A stretch of DNA of 30,200 bases from Bacteroidota bacterium (GTDB lineage: Bacteria > Bacteroidota > Bacteroidia > Flavobacteriales_F > PHOS-HE28). The translations under genes and the position numbers were made by a program. This document shows positions 9,901 to 20,100 of the stretch, in pieces; position 1 is the stretch's first letter; every line of letters begins with the position of its first letter. The notes beneath the pieces were generated by a model. It did not search any database, had not been told where the DNA came from, and worked only from the letters and a program-made list of their open reading frames with translations. The stretch is from contig CAUJFM010000309.1 of assembly GCA_963169595.1 (NCBI GenBank), forward strand, positions 1-30,200, read 5' to 3'.

Positions 9901-12499
9901 CATCGATAATGTCATACCGACATACGTCGGGGACTACGTCAGCGGTTATGCACAAATCGGGGAACGTGACTATGATGCGGTCAACAACCTCTACTACATC
10001 GAACTGAAGGCAGTGGACATCGATGACGGAGCGTCCGATGAGGTCAACCCCATTTACCGCGCTGCCTTGGAATACGTGAGGGTGAACTACCCTGAGCAGA
10101 TCGCCACCTATGGCGTGGACGATTTTACGTCCAACCCCTCCCCGACCCTTTCGCTGTTCACGTCCGTAGCCGGCTCCGTGTTCAACTTCATTTCAGGCTT
10201 CGCTGACTTCTTCATGGGCCCCAACGAAAGTTTGCTCGAAAACAAGCCTGACCTGGCGAAGACCCTGGTACTGGAGAAGAGCTACATCAGGCTGAACGAA
10301 CCGGACCACAACAAGAAGGGCGGTGGGCACCGAGTAGCCCGTGTGGAGTTGAAGGATGAATGGCAGGCGATGGAGCTCGCCGAAGCGGACAGGACCTACG
10401 AATACGCCCAACAATACACCTACGGCGACGCGAACGGTTCGTGGGGTGTTGCCGCCTTTGAGCCGATGGTAGGCGCTGACGAGATCCCGCACCGGCAACC
10501 GGTACACTACACGGAATCGCGGATGCTGAGCCCCGATGACCGGTTCTACATGGAAGAGCCCTTCGGCGAAAGCATGTTTCCCAGTCCGGTGGTGGGCTAC
10601 TCGCGCGTGGAAGTGAAGGATGTGGTGCCTGAAGGTTTAGAAACGACACAAGGCACTGGCCGGGTGGTGCATGAGTTCTACACCGCGCGGGACTTCCCCA
10701 CCATCGTGAGCCGCACGGGCATCCAGCCGGAGCGGCGGCAGAACAACGCCAACCTCCTTTCGCTGCTGGGCTTCAAGAAGATCGACCACATGCATGCCAG
10801 CCAGGGCTTCGTGGTGGAGACCAACGACATGCACGGCAAGCCCAAGAGCACGGCCGCCTATCCGGAGAACAGCGACCTGGCGGTGAGCTATGTGGAGTAC
10901 CACTACCGCACAAGGCCCTATGGCAGTGCCCTGCGCCTGGAGAACGTGGAGACCACCATCGACCCGAACGGCACCATCTCCCGGACCACCATTGGACGCG
11001 ACCATGAGTTCGTGGCGGATACCCGGGAATTCGTGTCCCGGGGCATCTCCGGCGGAGCGGACGTGAAATTCGAACTGCTTTACGCGTTCATCGCCGCCAT
11101 TCCAGTACCCCTCTACCTCCCCAAGATCTCCACCGAAAGCACCCGCTTCCGCACGGGGGTGATGGTGAAAAAGATCCATCGCTTCGGGCGCATCCACGAG
11201 GTGGTCAAAATGGAAAATGGTTCGCGCGTGAGCACCGAGAACCTGGCCTACGACGCCCTCACCGGTCAGGTGCTGGTGACTCGCACGTCCAACAACTTCA
11301 AGGACCCGATCTACAACATCAGTTTCCCGGCCTACTGGCATTACGACGGCATGGGACTGGCCTATCGTAACATCGGCGCCACCATCACGGCGAGCGTTGG
11401 CGCGAACGGGCAGTTCAGCCATGCCCAAGCGCATCAGCTGTTCGTACCGGGCGATGAACTGGCCCTGTGGCCATCGGGAGGCGGCACGCCGCAGAAGGCC
11501 TGGGTGGAGGACCGCAGCAACAACACGGTGACCCTGATCCAACGTACCCAGGAGGCCATACCCGCCGGCAACTACCGCATGATGGTGCTTCGTTCGGGCC
11601 GCCGCAACATGGCCGAGGCCCCGATGATGGAGATGACCACCATGCGCAACCCGCTGGACGGGCTATCGGGCAACCTGTACCGCGAGCTCATCAACGCCAG
11701 CGCCATCGAGTACGGCCAGGAATGGACCACCGAATGCCTTTGCCTGGACGGCCAGGAGGCAGGCCCACCCCTGAACCGCTGGGTATTGAACCAACGCGGT
11801 GTCTGGCGGCTCAGCAAGGAGAACGTCTGGCTTACCGAGCGCACCCGGAGCGTAGCGAACAACAACTCGAACATCCGCCGCGACGGCGTGTACACAGCGT
11901 TCGACCCCTTCTACAAGGTCCAGAACGGGCAATGGGCCAAGGACGAGAGCGGATGGACCACCACGCGCACGGTGACCCATTACAGCAATGCCGGGCAGGA
12001 GCTGGAGAACAAGGATGCGCTCGGTCTGTACAGTGCCGTGAACATCGGCTACAAGGGTACCCTGGTGAAATCGGTGGCCCGCAATGCCCAGTACCGCGAA
12101 ACGGGCTTTGATGGGTTCGAGGAGACCACGCCGGTGAACTGTGCCGACCAGCACTTCAGGCTGTATGGCGGCCCAGGGTCCATCATGGATGGCATCGCCC
12201 ACTCAGGTCGGCGAAGTTTAAAGGTGACCAGTACCACTCCGGTCTCCTTTGTGAGGACCAACACCGCCTGCGACCCCGCTGGATGCACGCTGCAATTGAC
12301 CATGCACTACGGGGTGCTCGCCATTACCGGCGCACAGGGCAATGTGACCCTGAGCGCTGTGCCTGTCCTTGGTATGCCCACCCTGCTCCCATCCGCCACC
12401 GGTGGCACGGTACAAGGTGCCACTCCGTGGACCATCACTATCGTGGCCACCGATGCTGCCGGTTGCACGGTTCAACAACAATTCAATTCAGAGGACTGA
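6929..12499 (+). CDS. Giant secreted SpvB/RHS-associated protein without a toxin tip
   Basis: 1856 aa from the ATG at 6929, which overlaps the previous stop by 4 nt. The signal peptide (residues 1-30) ends in TALYA. Residues 52-99 carry the block seen at the start of many giant Bacteroidota RHS-linked proteins: MVDLFTGDVSYNIPLLDV, then EASWVGLGWNLSPG. A later conserved stretch around 1205-1270 reads SPVVGYSRVEVKDV and then EFYTARDFPTIVSRTG. The body is beta-rich with scattered YxY motifs but has no RHS core (no DHLGN or DPxGL block) and no C-terminal effector domain. The last residues (VATDAAGCTVQQQF) resemble the end of SprB-like surface repeats. By analogy with TcB of Tc toxins it could form a shell with the downstream RHS protein. 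That analogy is inference, and no TcA-like gene is present. Confidence 0.82.
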   Translation: MTTSRHTQITAAGLALLMLADIVCPTALYALSTGPTQPEVQGFTPASATNMVDLFTGDVSYNIPLLDVEGYPVNLAYSGGIGMEQEASWVGLGWNLSPGQVERNMRGIPDDFRGDEIVRTMNLRPNRTYGLDYGVGFQLFSVPTLSLAGDLNLSASPSFNTYSLFAFELGVSMSMRSTKSNKPSFNGGLGFTSSSNAGLRVQPRVGFDFAQNTHDGVNSSVGLNFGLNIDSRQGLTNMTLGASVNASRDTENAKQRQALDKAVADGQKTDLPSVRSAKLQASAGVGSSFNFGAPSFSPQIGLPMRNTSMSFSFTWGGAFAGTHANMTLGAFYSEQRLASTVRRTPSYGYIHHDAGQMNDHAQLDHNREKDGPYSPDRPALGIAQLTNDFFSVSGQAVSGSYRAYRAEVGHVYDPEVTSGGSGGSAGLDMGAGLIAHGGARIMVNSSNSSSGRWSMGSNQAGQRLRYRSLADRPELERVFFREANEPTVEQDSSLWVELMGDKAVRFEMPSMGAYANRLGTEVTDGSTSSTIPTTNYRTKREPRGQLFTYLDHTTATHFGLVPPIDHGTFTPPDHHMSEVTVIDKQGGRHVYGIPAYNMTQVEVEFNVAGETGEPNGHANYMPEENSIDNEAGRDHYYTRTETPAYAYAFLLTAMLSSDYSDVDEIQGPSDGDLGNYTKFDYVRKHTAFPWRTPATTVENQGRYLKGRPAVADDDKCTFVHGTKEVYYLKTIESKNYIAVFHHDDDPNTITANRRKDARGVAENGTITNDRSCKLDSISLYEKATYLYAVENAQALPAPIKRVHFRYDYSLCKGTPTSADPDQGKLTLKRVFFTYGVSRMGVTAPYEFDYPDPNPNYSPVAQDRWGNYKPAGLVSNDDFPYAEQDPATADAQAGAWQLTSIRLPSGGRINLTYEADDYAYVQDRPAMRMFAIKAITDSPTYDPPSGNTVNIRDGNRFLWITPPPGAGPNAIEDMVAGVEHLYFRSLIEIDPDIDNVIPTYVGDYVSGYAQIGERDYDAVNNLYYIELKAVDIDDGASDEVNPIYRAALEYVRVNYPEQIATYGVDDFTSNPSPTLSLFTSVAGSVFNFISGFADFFMGPNESLLENKPDLAKTLVLEKSYIRLNEPDHNKKGGGHRVARVELKDEWQAMELAEADRTYEYAQQYTYGDANGSWGVAAFEPMVGADEIPHRQPVHYTESRMLSPDDRFYMEEPFGESMFPSPVVGYSRVEVKDVVPEGLETTQGTGRVVHEFYTARDFPTIVSRTGIQPERRQNNANLLSLLGFKKIDHMHASQGFVVETNDMHGKPKSTAAYPENSDLAVSYVEYHYRTRPYGSALRLENVETTIDPNGTISRTTIGRDHEFVADTREFVSRGISGGADVKFELLYAFIAAIPVPLYLPKISTESTRFRTGVMVKKIHRFGRIHEVVKMENGSRVSTENLAYDALTGQVLVTRTSNNFKDPIYNISFPAYWHYDGMGLAYRNIGATITASVGANGQFSHAQAHQLFVPGDELALWPSGGGTPQKAWVEDRSNNTVTLIQRTQEAIPAGNYRMMVLRSGRRNMAEAPMMEMTTMRNPLDGLSGNLYRELINASAIEYGQEWTTECLCLDGQEAGPPLNRWVLNQRGVWRLSKENVWLTERTRSVANNNSNIRRDGVYTAFDPFYKVQNGQWAKDESGWTTTRTVTHYSNAGQELENKDALGLYSAVNIGYKGTLVKSVARNAQYRETGFDGFEETTPVNCADQHFRLYGGPGSIMDGIAHSGRRSLKVTSTTPVSFVRTNTACDPAGCTLQLTMHYGVLAITGAQGNVTLSAVPVLGMPTLLPSATGGTVQGATPWTITIVATDAAGCTVQQQFNSED

Positions 12500-13476
12500 T
12501 GCAGGCTGCATACCAAGTACGAGCCCAGATTGCCCTTGCATTGGTCCTGGGAATGGTGTGCGCTCGAGTTGCGACCGCGCAGGCCGTGATCATCCATCCA
12601 CCGGGTGACCAGACCTACGATTGCGAGCATGCCATCCCCTTTTGCAATGATGTGTCGTTCGCATACGCTCCGGGCAACTCTACAGCACTGTGGTTCAGCT
12701 TTACCGTTGCCTATGCACAGCAGGTGGAGGTACGCATCCACGGCATCGTCAAGCTGAAGCTCCATCTGGTCGACCGCCCGGAGACACCCTGCGATGGGCT
12801 GGACTGCAACACCACAGCCAACGATACGATGAGCTGCGATGTCAACCCGCCGGACATGTCCTGTGGGTTCAACCTCTTCCTACAACCCGGCACCTACTAC
12901 ATCTGCACAACGACAGCACCCAACGAGGACTATTACTTCCTCGACCTGATCCAAGGCGACCTGGGCTGTGCACAAACGGATTGCGAGGATTGCCTGCCCG
13001 GATTTATGCCACTGCCCGGTGAGGACTACGTGGTGAGCGCCTGGGTGAAGCAGGTGGACGCTCCCTTGGGCACCTTGAACTACACCACACCAGCGGTGAC
13101 CGTGAGCACGCCAGGTGGCGCTCCGGACCTGACCTTCAGCCCCAGCATCGATCGCCCGGTGATCGAGGGTTGGCAGTTGATCGAAGGGCGGTTCACCATG
13201 CCCTTGGGCGACTGGCCGTTCGTGATCACGCTCAAGTGCTCCACCGGTGATTGCCTGTTCGATGATGTACGCGTGTTCCCTGAGGACGGCAGCATGAAGT
13301 GCTATGTCTATGATGCCGTGAACCTGCGCTACGTGGCCGAGCTGGACGAACGCCACTTCGCCACCTTCTACGAGTACGACAACGAAGGCCGCTTGGTACG
13401 GGTGAAGAAAGAGACCGAGCGCGGCATCATGACCATTCAGGAATCCCGGCAGAACGCCTCACACGTTGCCCCATGA
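12499..13476 (+). CDS. Secreted protein with a carbohydrate-binding-like domain and a YD-like tail
   Basis: 325 aa, beginning at a TGATG overlap with the giant protein. Residues 1-31 form a signal peptide (QIALALVLGMVCARVATAQA). About residues 35-165 form a cysteine-rich beta domain (DCEHAIPFCNDVSF, GTYYICTTTAP). About 170-270 resemble a CBM4/9-type jelly-roll (YVVSAWVKQVDAPLGTLNY, WQLIEGRFTMP, LFDDVRVFP). The tail (YVYDAVNLRYVAELDE, FYEYDNEGRLVRVKKETERG) is YD/RHS-like. Such a tail usually ends a much larger RHS-associated protein, so this gene may be the C-terminal part of an ancestral single gene, now a separate secreted subunit. Binding to glycans is inferred from fold resemblance only. 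Confidence 0.75.
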   Translation: MQAAYQVRAQIALALVLGMVCARVATAQAVIIHPPGDQTYDCEHAIPFCNDVSFAYAPGNSTALWFSFTVAYAQQVEVRIHGIVKLKLHLVDRPETPCDGLDCNTTANDTMSCDVNPPDMSCGFNLFLQPGTYYICTTTAPNEDYYFLDLIQGDLGCAQTDCEDCLPGFMPLPGEDYVVSAWVKQVDAPLGTLNYTTPAVTVSTPGGAPDLTFSPSIDRPVIEGWQLIEGRFTMPLGDWPFVITLKCSTGDCLFDDVRVFPEDGSMKCYVYDAVNLRYVAELDERHFATFYEYDNEGRLVRVKKETERGIMTIQESRQNASHVAP

Positions 13477-14195
13477 GCTACCGTTCCCTCCTTGCCCTGC
13501 TGCTGCTTGCCACCAGCGCCACTGCCCAGGAATGGCGCACCGTGGACCGCACGGAACTGGCCGCCTCGCTGGATGCAAGCGCCGCGAAGTTCAAGGCCTA
13601 CCCCGCCTTTGAGTTCCGGAGCACGATCATGGCCTATACCAACAGTACCGACCGTGAACCGGCCGAACGGACAAGCACGGTGGTCTGGAAGATGGGTGAC
13701 GGCGCGAAGGCCGAACACCTGGGCGTGATCAGCTATCAGAATGCCAAGCTGAACGTGACCGTGGACCCCGAGGAGCAACTGATCATGGTGGCCGAACCGG
13801 TGGACTTCTTCGCACCGCTGGGGCCGAACTACCGGGACATCGTGTTCGAGGCTGCCGTCAGCATCGGCAAGATCACCGAGGCCACCGGCGTGCGCTACCG
13901 TGCGCGCTTCGCTGCCGGTGCCGACTTCGAGATCATCGAGTTCGCGTTTGATAAGGAGGGTTGGCTGCGACGGGTCGAAGCTCACTGGGGGCGACCCGTG
14001 GCCCTGATCCCGGACAACGCGCTCTCCGCCTTGGTAACCCCCAAGGTGGTGCTGGAGCTCGGCCTGCCCAAGCGCCTGGCCCCTGGCGCTGTGAACGTAT
14101 CGCCCGACCAGGCCGTGGTGGTCGCCAACGGAACCCTTCAGCCCGCCGGGCCCTACCAAGGCTACACCCTCATCGATAACCGCCTTCACCCATGA
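13473..14195 (+). CDS. Secreted LolA-like hypothetical protein
   Basis: 240 aa, with ATGA overlaps at both ends. Residues 1-19 form a clear signal peptide (LLALLLLATSATAQ). The mature protein opens with a helix and then antiparallel strands (FKAYPAFEFRSTIMAYT, STVVWKMGDGAKAEHLG, KLNVTVDPEEQLIMVAEP). This order, an initial helix followed by a run of strands carrying a measured quantity, resembles the LolA/LppX half-barrel used to carry lipids or lipoproteins in the periplasm. No motif proves it, and I did not recognise the family outright. Its position immediately before the RHS gene suggests a periplasmic helper for the toxin or its partner. Confidence 0.66.
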   Translation: MSYRSLLALLLLATSATAQEWRTVDRTELAASLDASAAKFKAYPAFEFRSTIMAYTNSTDREPAERTSTVVWKMGDGAKAEHLGVISYQNAKLNVTVDPEEQLIMVAEPVDFFAPLGPNYRDIVFEAAVSIGKITEATGVRYRARFAAGADFEIIEFAFDKEGWLRRVEAHWGRPVALIPDNALSALVTPKVVLELGLPKRLAPGAVNVSPDQAVVVANGTLQPAGPYQGYTLIDNRLHP

Positions 14196-17100
14196 ACGTG
14201 CGCCGATCCGGTAGCCCGATGCGTCGCGCGGCGATGCTGCTGGCCTTGAGCCTCCCGGCCTTGGTGGCCCTGGCCCAGCCTTCCATCGAGTGGACGTACC
14301 CCTGGCCAGGGGATACCTCCGTGGTGGTGAGCAAGAACGACAGCACCACGCTGGCGTGGAACAGGCCTTCCGGGGTCATGGTATCCTACGGCATCGCTGA
14401 CCGCATCCTGCTGAAGTACGATCCACGCCGGTCGCTCACAACCACCCCCATGGACGTGCACGTGACCATCGGGGTCCGGGCCCTGACCAATCCCGACCAC
14501 GGGGCCTACAACGCCGGGGACGATAGCACCACTTACCAGATCATCGACCTGTACATCGGCGTACGCGGGGCCGACCTGGCACCTGCCGGACTGAATCGTG
14601 CGCTGGACCGCATCGACCAAGCGGGCAAGCACTTCAGCAATGCGCACGCGTTCACGGTGAAATTGCTCGACATTGAAGTGAACGACGGAAGCGGCTACGT
14701 GGGTGTGAACGAACTGCCCAACGGGGTCTACTTCGACCTCTATCTGTTATGGCGCCGCGACCCACCCCTCAACCTCTCTTCCGGGCCTGGCAATCCAGCC
14801 TCCACCTATGTGGCCTGCACGGGCAGCGGCACGGTGAGCAACGCCTACGAACTGGAGCTGAGCTGGAGCGCCCAGTCCGGCGCCTTGAAGTACGATGTGG
14901 AATGGACCTGGGTGGATGACTACAACGACGTGCAGGCCACCGGCACGGTAGACCCTGATGAGCTCTCCATGTCGGCCATCCACTACGACCTGGACCGCAA
15001 CGCCAGCCGTGCCACGGTGAACTCCACGCAGACCCACTACCGGCTGCCCCTGCTCTACGACCGGGGATACATCGTCTGGCGGGTGCGCAGCGTGGGCGCT
15101 GCCCCGGGCCAACCGGGGCTGTTCGTACACACCGCATGGTCGGGCCCTGGAACACCCAGCGGCATGGTCAGCACCATCACCCCGCCGGCATTTCTTGTGC
15201 CGGTTGAGGCCCACCATGCCAGCAAGAACTGGCAGGTGACCACCAGCTTCGCCGAGGAAGGCAAGCGCAAGGAGGTGATGACCTATGCCGATGGCACCAG
15301 CAGGGCCAGGCAGATGGTGACCCGCAACAACTCCCTCTACGTACCCATCATTGGCGAGACCGTTTACGACGCCACCGGGCGCGCTGCGGTGCAGGTGATG
15401 CCCGTGCCCAAAGTGAAGGATGGCTGCCTGACCGCAGGACAAAGCTGGGCGCCGATCAATTACAACCCGGACTTCAACATGGAGGATAGCCTGGGCTCCT
15501 CCAGCCGGTTCGACTATTGGGACCTACAGTTGCAGCCCAATAGCTGCGACCTGCAGGCAGGAGCATTGCACACCGTGAACGGAGCAGAACGCTATTACTC
15601 CGAAGTGTTCGCCACGGACAATGCGGCGATCATAGATGTACCGGACCACCTGCCCCGTGCAGAGGGCTACGCCTACGCACAGACCCAGTACACGCGCGAC
15701 AACACCGGACGTGTGCGCAAACAAGGCGGTGTGGGGGCCACCTTCCAGCTCAACGGCCATGCCACCACCACCTACTACGGCAAGCCGGAGCAGATCCAAT
15801 TGGACCGCCTGTTCGGCTCCGAGGCAGGCTACTCCATGCACTACCAGCGCATTGTTACCGTGGACCCCAACGGCCAGGCCTCGGTGACCTATGTGGACAT
15901 GTTCGGACGCACGGTGGCCACGGCTCTCTCCTGCCTGGACCCCATCAGCGGTCTGGAAGAGCTGGAGCATGAGCCTGTCGAACTCACCACGGACCTGTTC
16001 TCCGGCCTGCGCAGCACCTCCCCTCAGTTGGGTCAACGGCGGGGCGACGAGCTCTTCTTCACCACCCAGTTCGCGGTGGCGTGCTCGTCCACCTATGAGT
16101 TCACCTATGGTGTACAGCCGCTGACGCTCCAGGACCCCTGCTGGGGCAATGAGCCCCCCTTGTGCCCGAACTGCGTGTACGAGCTCACCATCCGGATCGT
16201 GAATGAGTGCGGCGAGCAGGTGTTCCAATACCCTCCTGTCAATGCGCCGGCCATCGTTGGACACGTGCAGTCCAGCGGACCGGAAGGCCTTGTGCCCAGC
16301 TTCATCTGCTGGGAGGAGGGCCCCGCGTACTACACGGCCACAGCTGCCGACCTGGACGTGAACCTGCCCCCGGGCGAATACACGCTGACCAAGAGCCTTC
16401 GCCTCCACGCGGGTGCCCGCGACCACTTCGTGCAAGAACTGCTGGACCCCGCCAACAACGACACCGCGTGCTTCCGGACCCTGCAGGACTTCATCGACGA
16501 GGCCCTGCGGAACGTGGACCTGGGTGACTGCAACGTGGGCTGTGCCGAATGTTATGAAGTCTTGGGCAGCCTTGGAGAGTTCCTGGCCAGCGGGCAGGGC
16601 ACCGAAGCTGAATACCGCGCCCTTCGCCAGGAGTGCGATGAACTGTGCCGGGTGGACAGCTGGTGCGATGTGCTGCTGATGAACATGCGCGCCGACATGG
16701 AGCTGCAAGGGCAATATGGCCGCTTCACGTGGGATGGTCTGAGCACTACCCTGCCCGAATTCCCTGATCGTACATCGGTGTTCATTCCGGAGAGCAATGG
16801 CTTCTCCATCTTGAAAGACAAGTTCATCAACACCACCACACCAACGGCTTGGAACGAGATCGACTGGGGCGTGGCCCTGTGGCGCCAGCCCTGGCTGGAA
16901 CTGGACGGGCAGGTGTTCCAGGAATACCGTGACATGAACGGTGATCCGGCGCGGATCCCGGTGGAACCCAATGACGCCAACTTCACACCGGCGGTGGTGG
17001 ATGTGACCGCCGTGGTGCAGGAAGATACCAACACCTGGACCACCACCCCACAGAACCTGGCATTGGTGCAGGACTTCCTCGATGCTTGGGAAACCGGCTG

Positions 17101-20100
17101 GGAACGTTCGTTGGTGCGCTTCCACCCGGAGTATTGCTACTACATGGACTGCAGGCAATATGGCCAACCCTACAGCACGGAGAACGACCCTGACGAGCCC
17201 ATCAACACCAGCGATGCGTTCGATGGCAAACTGACCCGGGCCAATACCGTGAGCGAGGCCATTGACCTTGGCCTTATCGACAATGTATCCGGTCAACCCT
17301 TGTTCCTCAGTAGCGATCCGTTCATCACGAATAGCAGTTTCGCCCCCTATGGCGCCGAGCTACAAGATCGGATCAACCTCTACTACTCTGCAGGCGGGAC
17401 CAATTACAGCATGGTGCAGATGGCTGCCATTACGGCTCGCTGCAACGGGGTGTACACAGGTCCCTTATGCGATGATTTCGGTAGTACGGCGACCGACGAT
17501 GTAAAGGAGGCGGAATGGGCGGCCCTGCGTGGTTTCTATCGGTCCGTGAAGTACCAACTGCAGTTGCGCCGCGCTGAGGAGAGCGTGAAGGATTGTGCGT
17601 GCGCCGGTCTGAACTTCTGCATCGGCGAGGACAATACCAACAATTGGTGGCATCGCATGCGGGCGTTCGGTGATGAGCCTTGGTGGCAACATTGGGACAC
17701 CCACCCCCAGTGGATGAGTTGCCAACCCTGCAATGTGTCGCGTTACCCGCACTACATCAACAAGGACAAGCGGGTACACGATCCGGGCCAGCTACCGGGC
17801 CTGCACCAAAGCCCCATGGAACTGGCCTACCAGAACTTCCTGCAGACCGGGCAGTGCCCGCTGGCCACAGCATGGGTACAGTTCTTCCAGGAGCTTGCCA
17901 TGCGCAGTGATGAGATACTGGCCTATGGCGGCACCCTCTCCCTCCAAGATTCACCCGGCTGGACCGCGATCTACCTCGCGCTGAACAACATGGAGATGGG
18001 CACCACCCCACCTGCGGCAAACCTGACGGTACTAGCGATGGTCACCGGTGTGCAACTCTCCACGGACAACGGATGCACCGTGACGCTGAACACCCCCACT
18101 GCGGCCGTGGACTTCGCATGGGACCGCATCACGCACATCGGCACCCTGGTGGCCGACCCCAACACGTCTGACTTCACGCTGCATGTGTATTACAACCAAA
18201 GCGATGGAATGCCAGCGGTGACCGAGGTGGACGGCGTGATGTGCGCGCTTTTCGATCTGGCACCCTGCAATTTCCCGCGGGTCTGCGAACCCAACGAGCT
18301 GGCCTTGGGGGTTCAGGACCTCTTCAACATGGTGAAGAGCGGTGGCCAATGGATGTCCTCCCCGCTCGCGTTGAACAGCTATGTGCCACCGGGTGCTTCG
18401 ACACCGGTGCAGGACCTGCTCAGCCAGTCCGTTACGGCTTGGTTCAGCACCACCCCAGCCCTGAGCTGGAGCTACGCTGGTGCAGGGCCCAGCATCTACG
18501 TGCGCGACCTGAACGCAGCGGGTACGGTGCGGTTCCGGTTCGACATCCTGGAGGCCGAACCATCCACCTTTGCCTTCGACGCTACCGCTTGGGGCACGGT
18601 GGCCTACTTCGGCAACATCACGGGCGACCACGAGAACTTCTTCACGATACAGGGTTTCGATGGGAGCGGCAACTTGAAGGTGACCCTGCGCTGCCAGGCC
18701 TGGTTCGAGGATAACGGCGCAGTGCAGCCGGTGGCCCTTGGCCTGTGCGGCCTGCCGGAGAACGCCCTCTGCACCGGTCCGGAGTACACCCTGGACGACC
18801 AACTGGCACAAGTATTCCAGGACCTGATCTACGGCACGGGGCTGGATGCCGCGACCGTGGACCTGTTCAGCAGCCCGAACATGACGGACGCGCTGGCGTG
18901 GGAACTGTGCCCACCCGCACCGGAGGCACCAACACCCATCCAAGTACTGGGCACGGTGGAGAACTCCTCGAACGAGTTCAAGGTGGATGTATGCGATTGC
19001 CTCACCGTGGTCGGGCCGAACAGCGGAGGTCTGCCTATTGGCACTGGACTTGATCTGGAGGGAGCTTACCCGGCTGATCTGACCACGGAAGGGACCTTCA
19101 CCACGCTCCACATCCCCATACTTCCCGATGGCCTTCAGTACGTGGAGATCAAGACCAACTGCACCCCTTTTCAAACCTGCGATACCTGCCGCACCGAACC
19201 CAATTCGGCACAGAGCCTTATTGGTTTGACGGAGGAACAGTTGCTGGCACAAAAGATCCTGCGCACGGACAGCATCTGGTTCGACTTCCAGGACTACCTC
19301 GCTGCCGTGGACTCCCTGAACGAACGCCTGGGGCTGGCCCCGGCCGATAGCGGCCATGTTGAGCCGCTCGGCTACGGCGAGTTCCGGCGTAAGGGCTACT
19401 GGCACAGCCTGAAGGCCTACCAGCACTACCTCCGCAACTACAAGCCGAGCATTGATAACCCCACCCACCTTCACCAGCTGGACTCCTTCGTGGTGGCACA
19501 CAGCAACGCACTGAACGTGCAGGCGGAGTACAAGCGCTACATCAGCGCCGTGGAACACTACAATGCCCTGGCCACGGCCAGCGCACAGCCCACCATCACT
19601 GCGGTGGGCGACAGCCTCTTCACCGCCCTGCTCCTGGCCGACATCGTGCCCGACTACGTGGACCTGCTGGACGGGCTTACCCCTGCGGCCATCCTGCCAC
19701 CGGACATCACCTCCCTGGCCGATATGGACGGCGACGACCCCTGTGTGGACCTCTACCTCAGCACCTATCTGCCCGCCTATTGGCACTTGGCCACCACGGA
19801 CACAACGGACCGTTGTCCCGACCTGCAGAAATATGCCCCGCTGGTCTCCTACAAGGAGTTCCTGGCGGCGAACATCTGCTGCTCCGATAGCGGGTTGGTG
19901 GTGTTCGACCACTACATCCAACAGTTCCTGGTGGATTCCTTGAGCTGCCCGAGCTACTTCCCCCAGTTGAAGGAATGCGGCAGCGACAGTCTGGGTGTGA
20001 TGGCCATGATGAAGGAGGGCGAGGACTGCCAATACCTCTACACCCTTTGGTACGACGACGTGAAGAAGTACACCGATGGCCCGGCGCCATACTATGTGCA

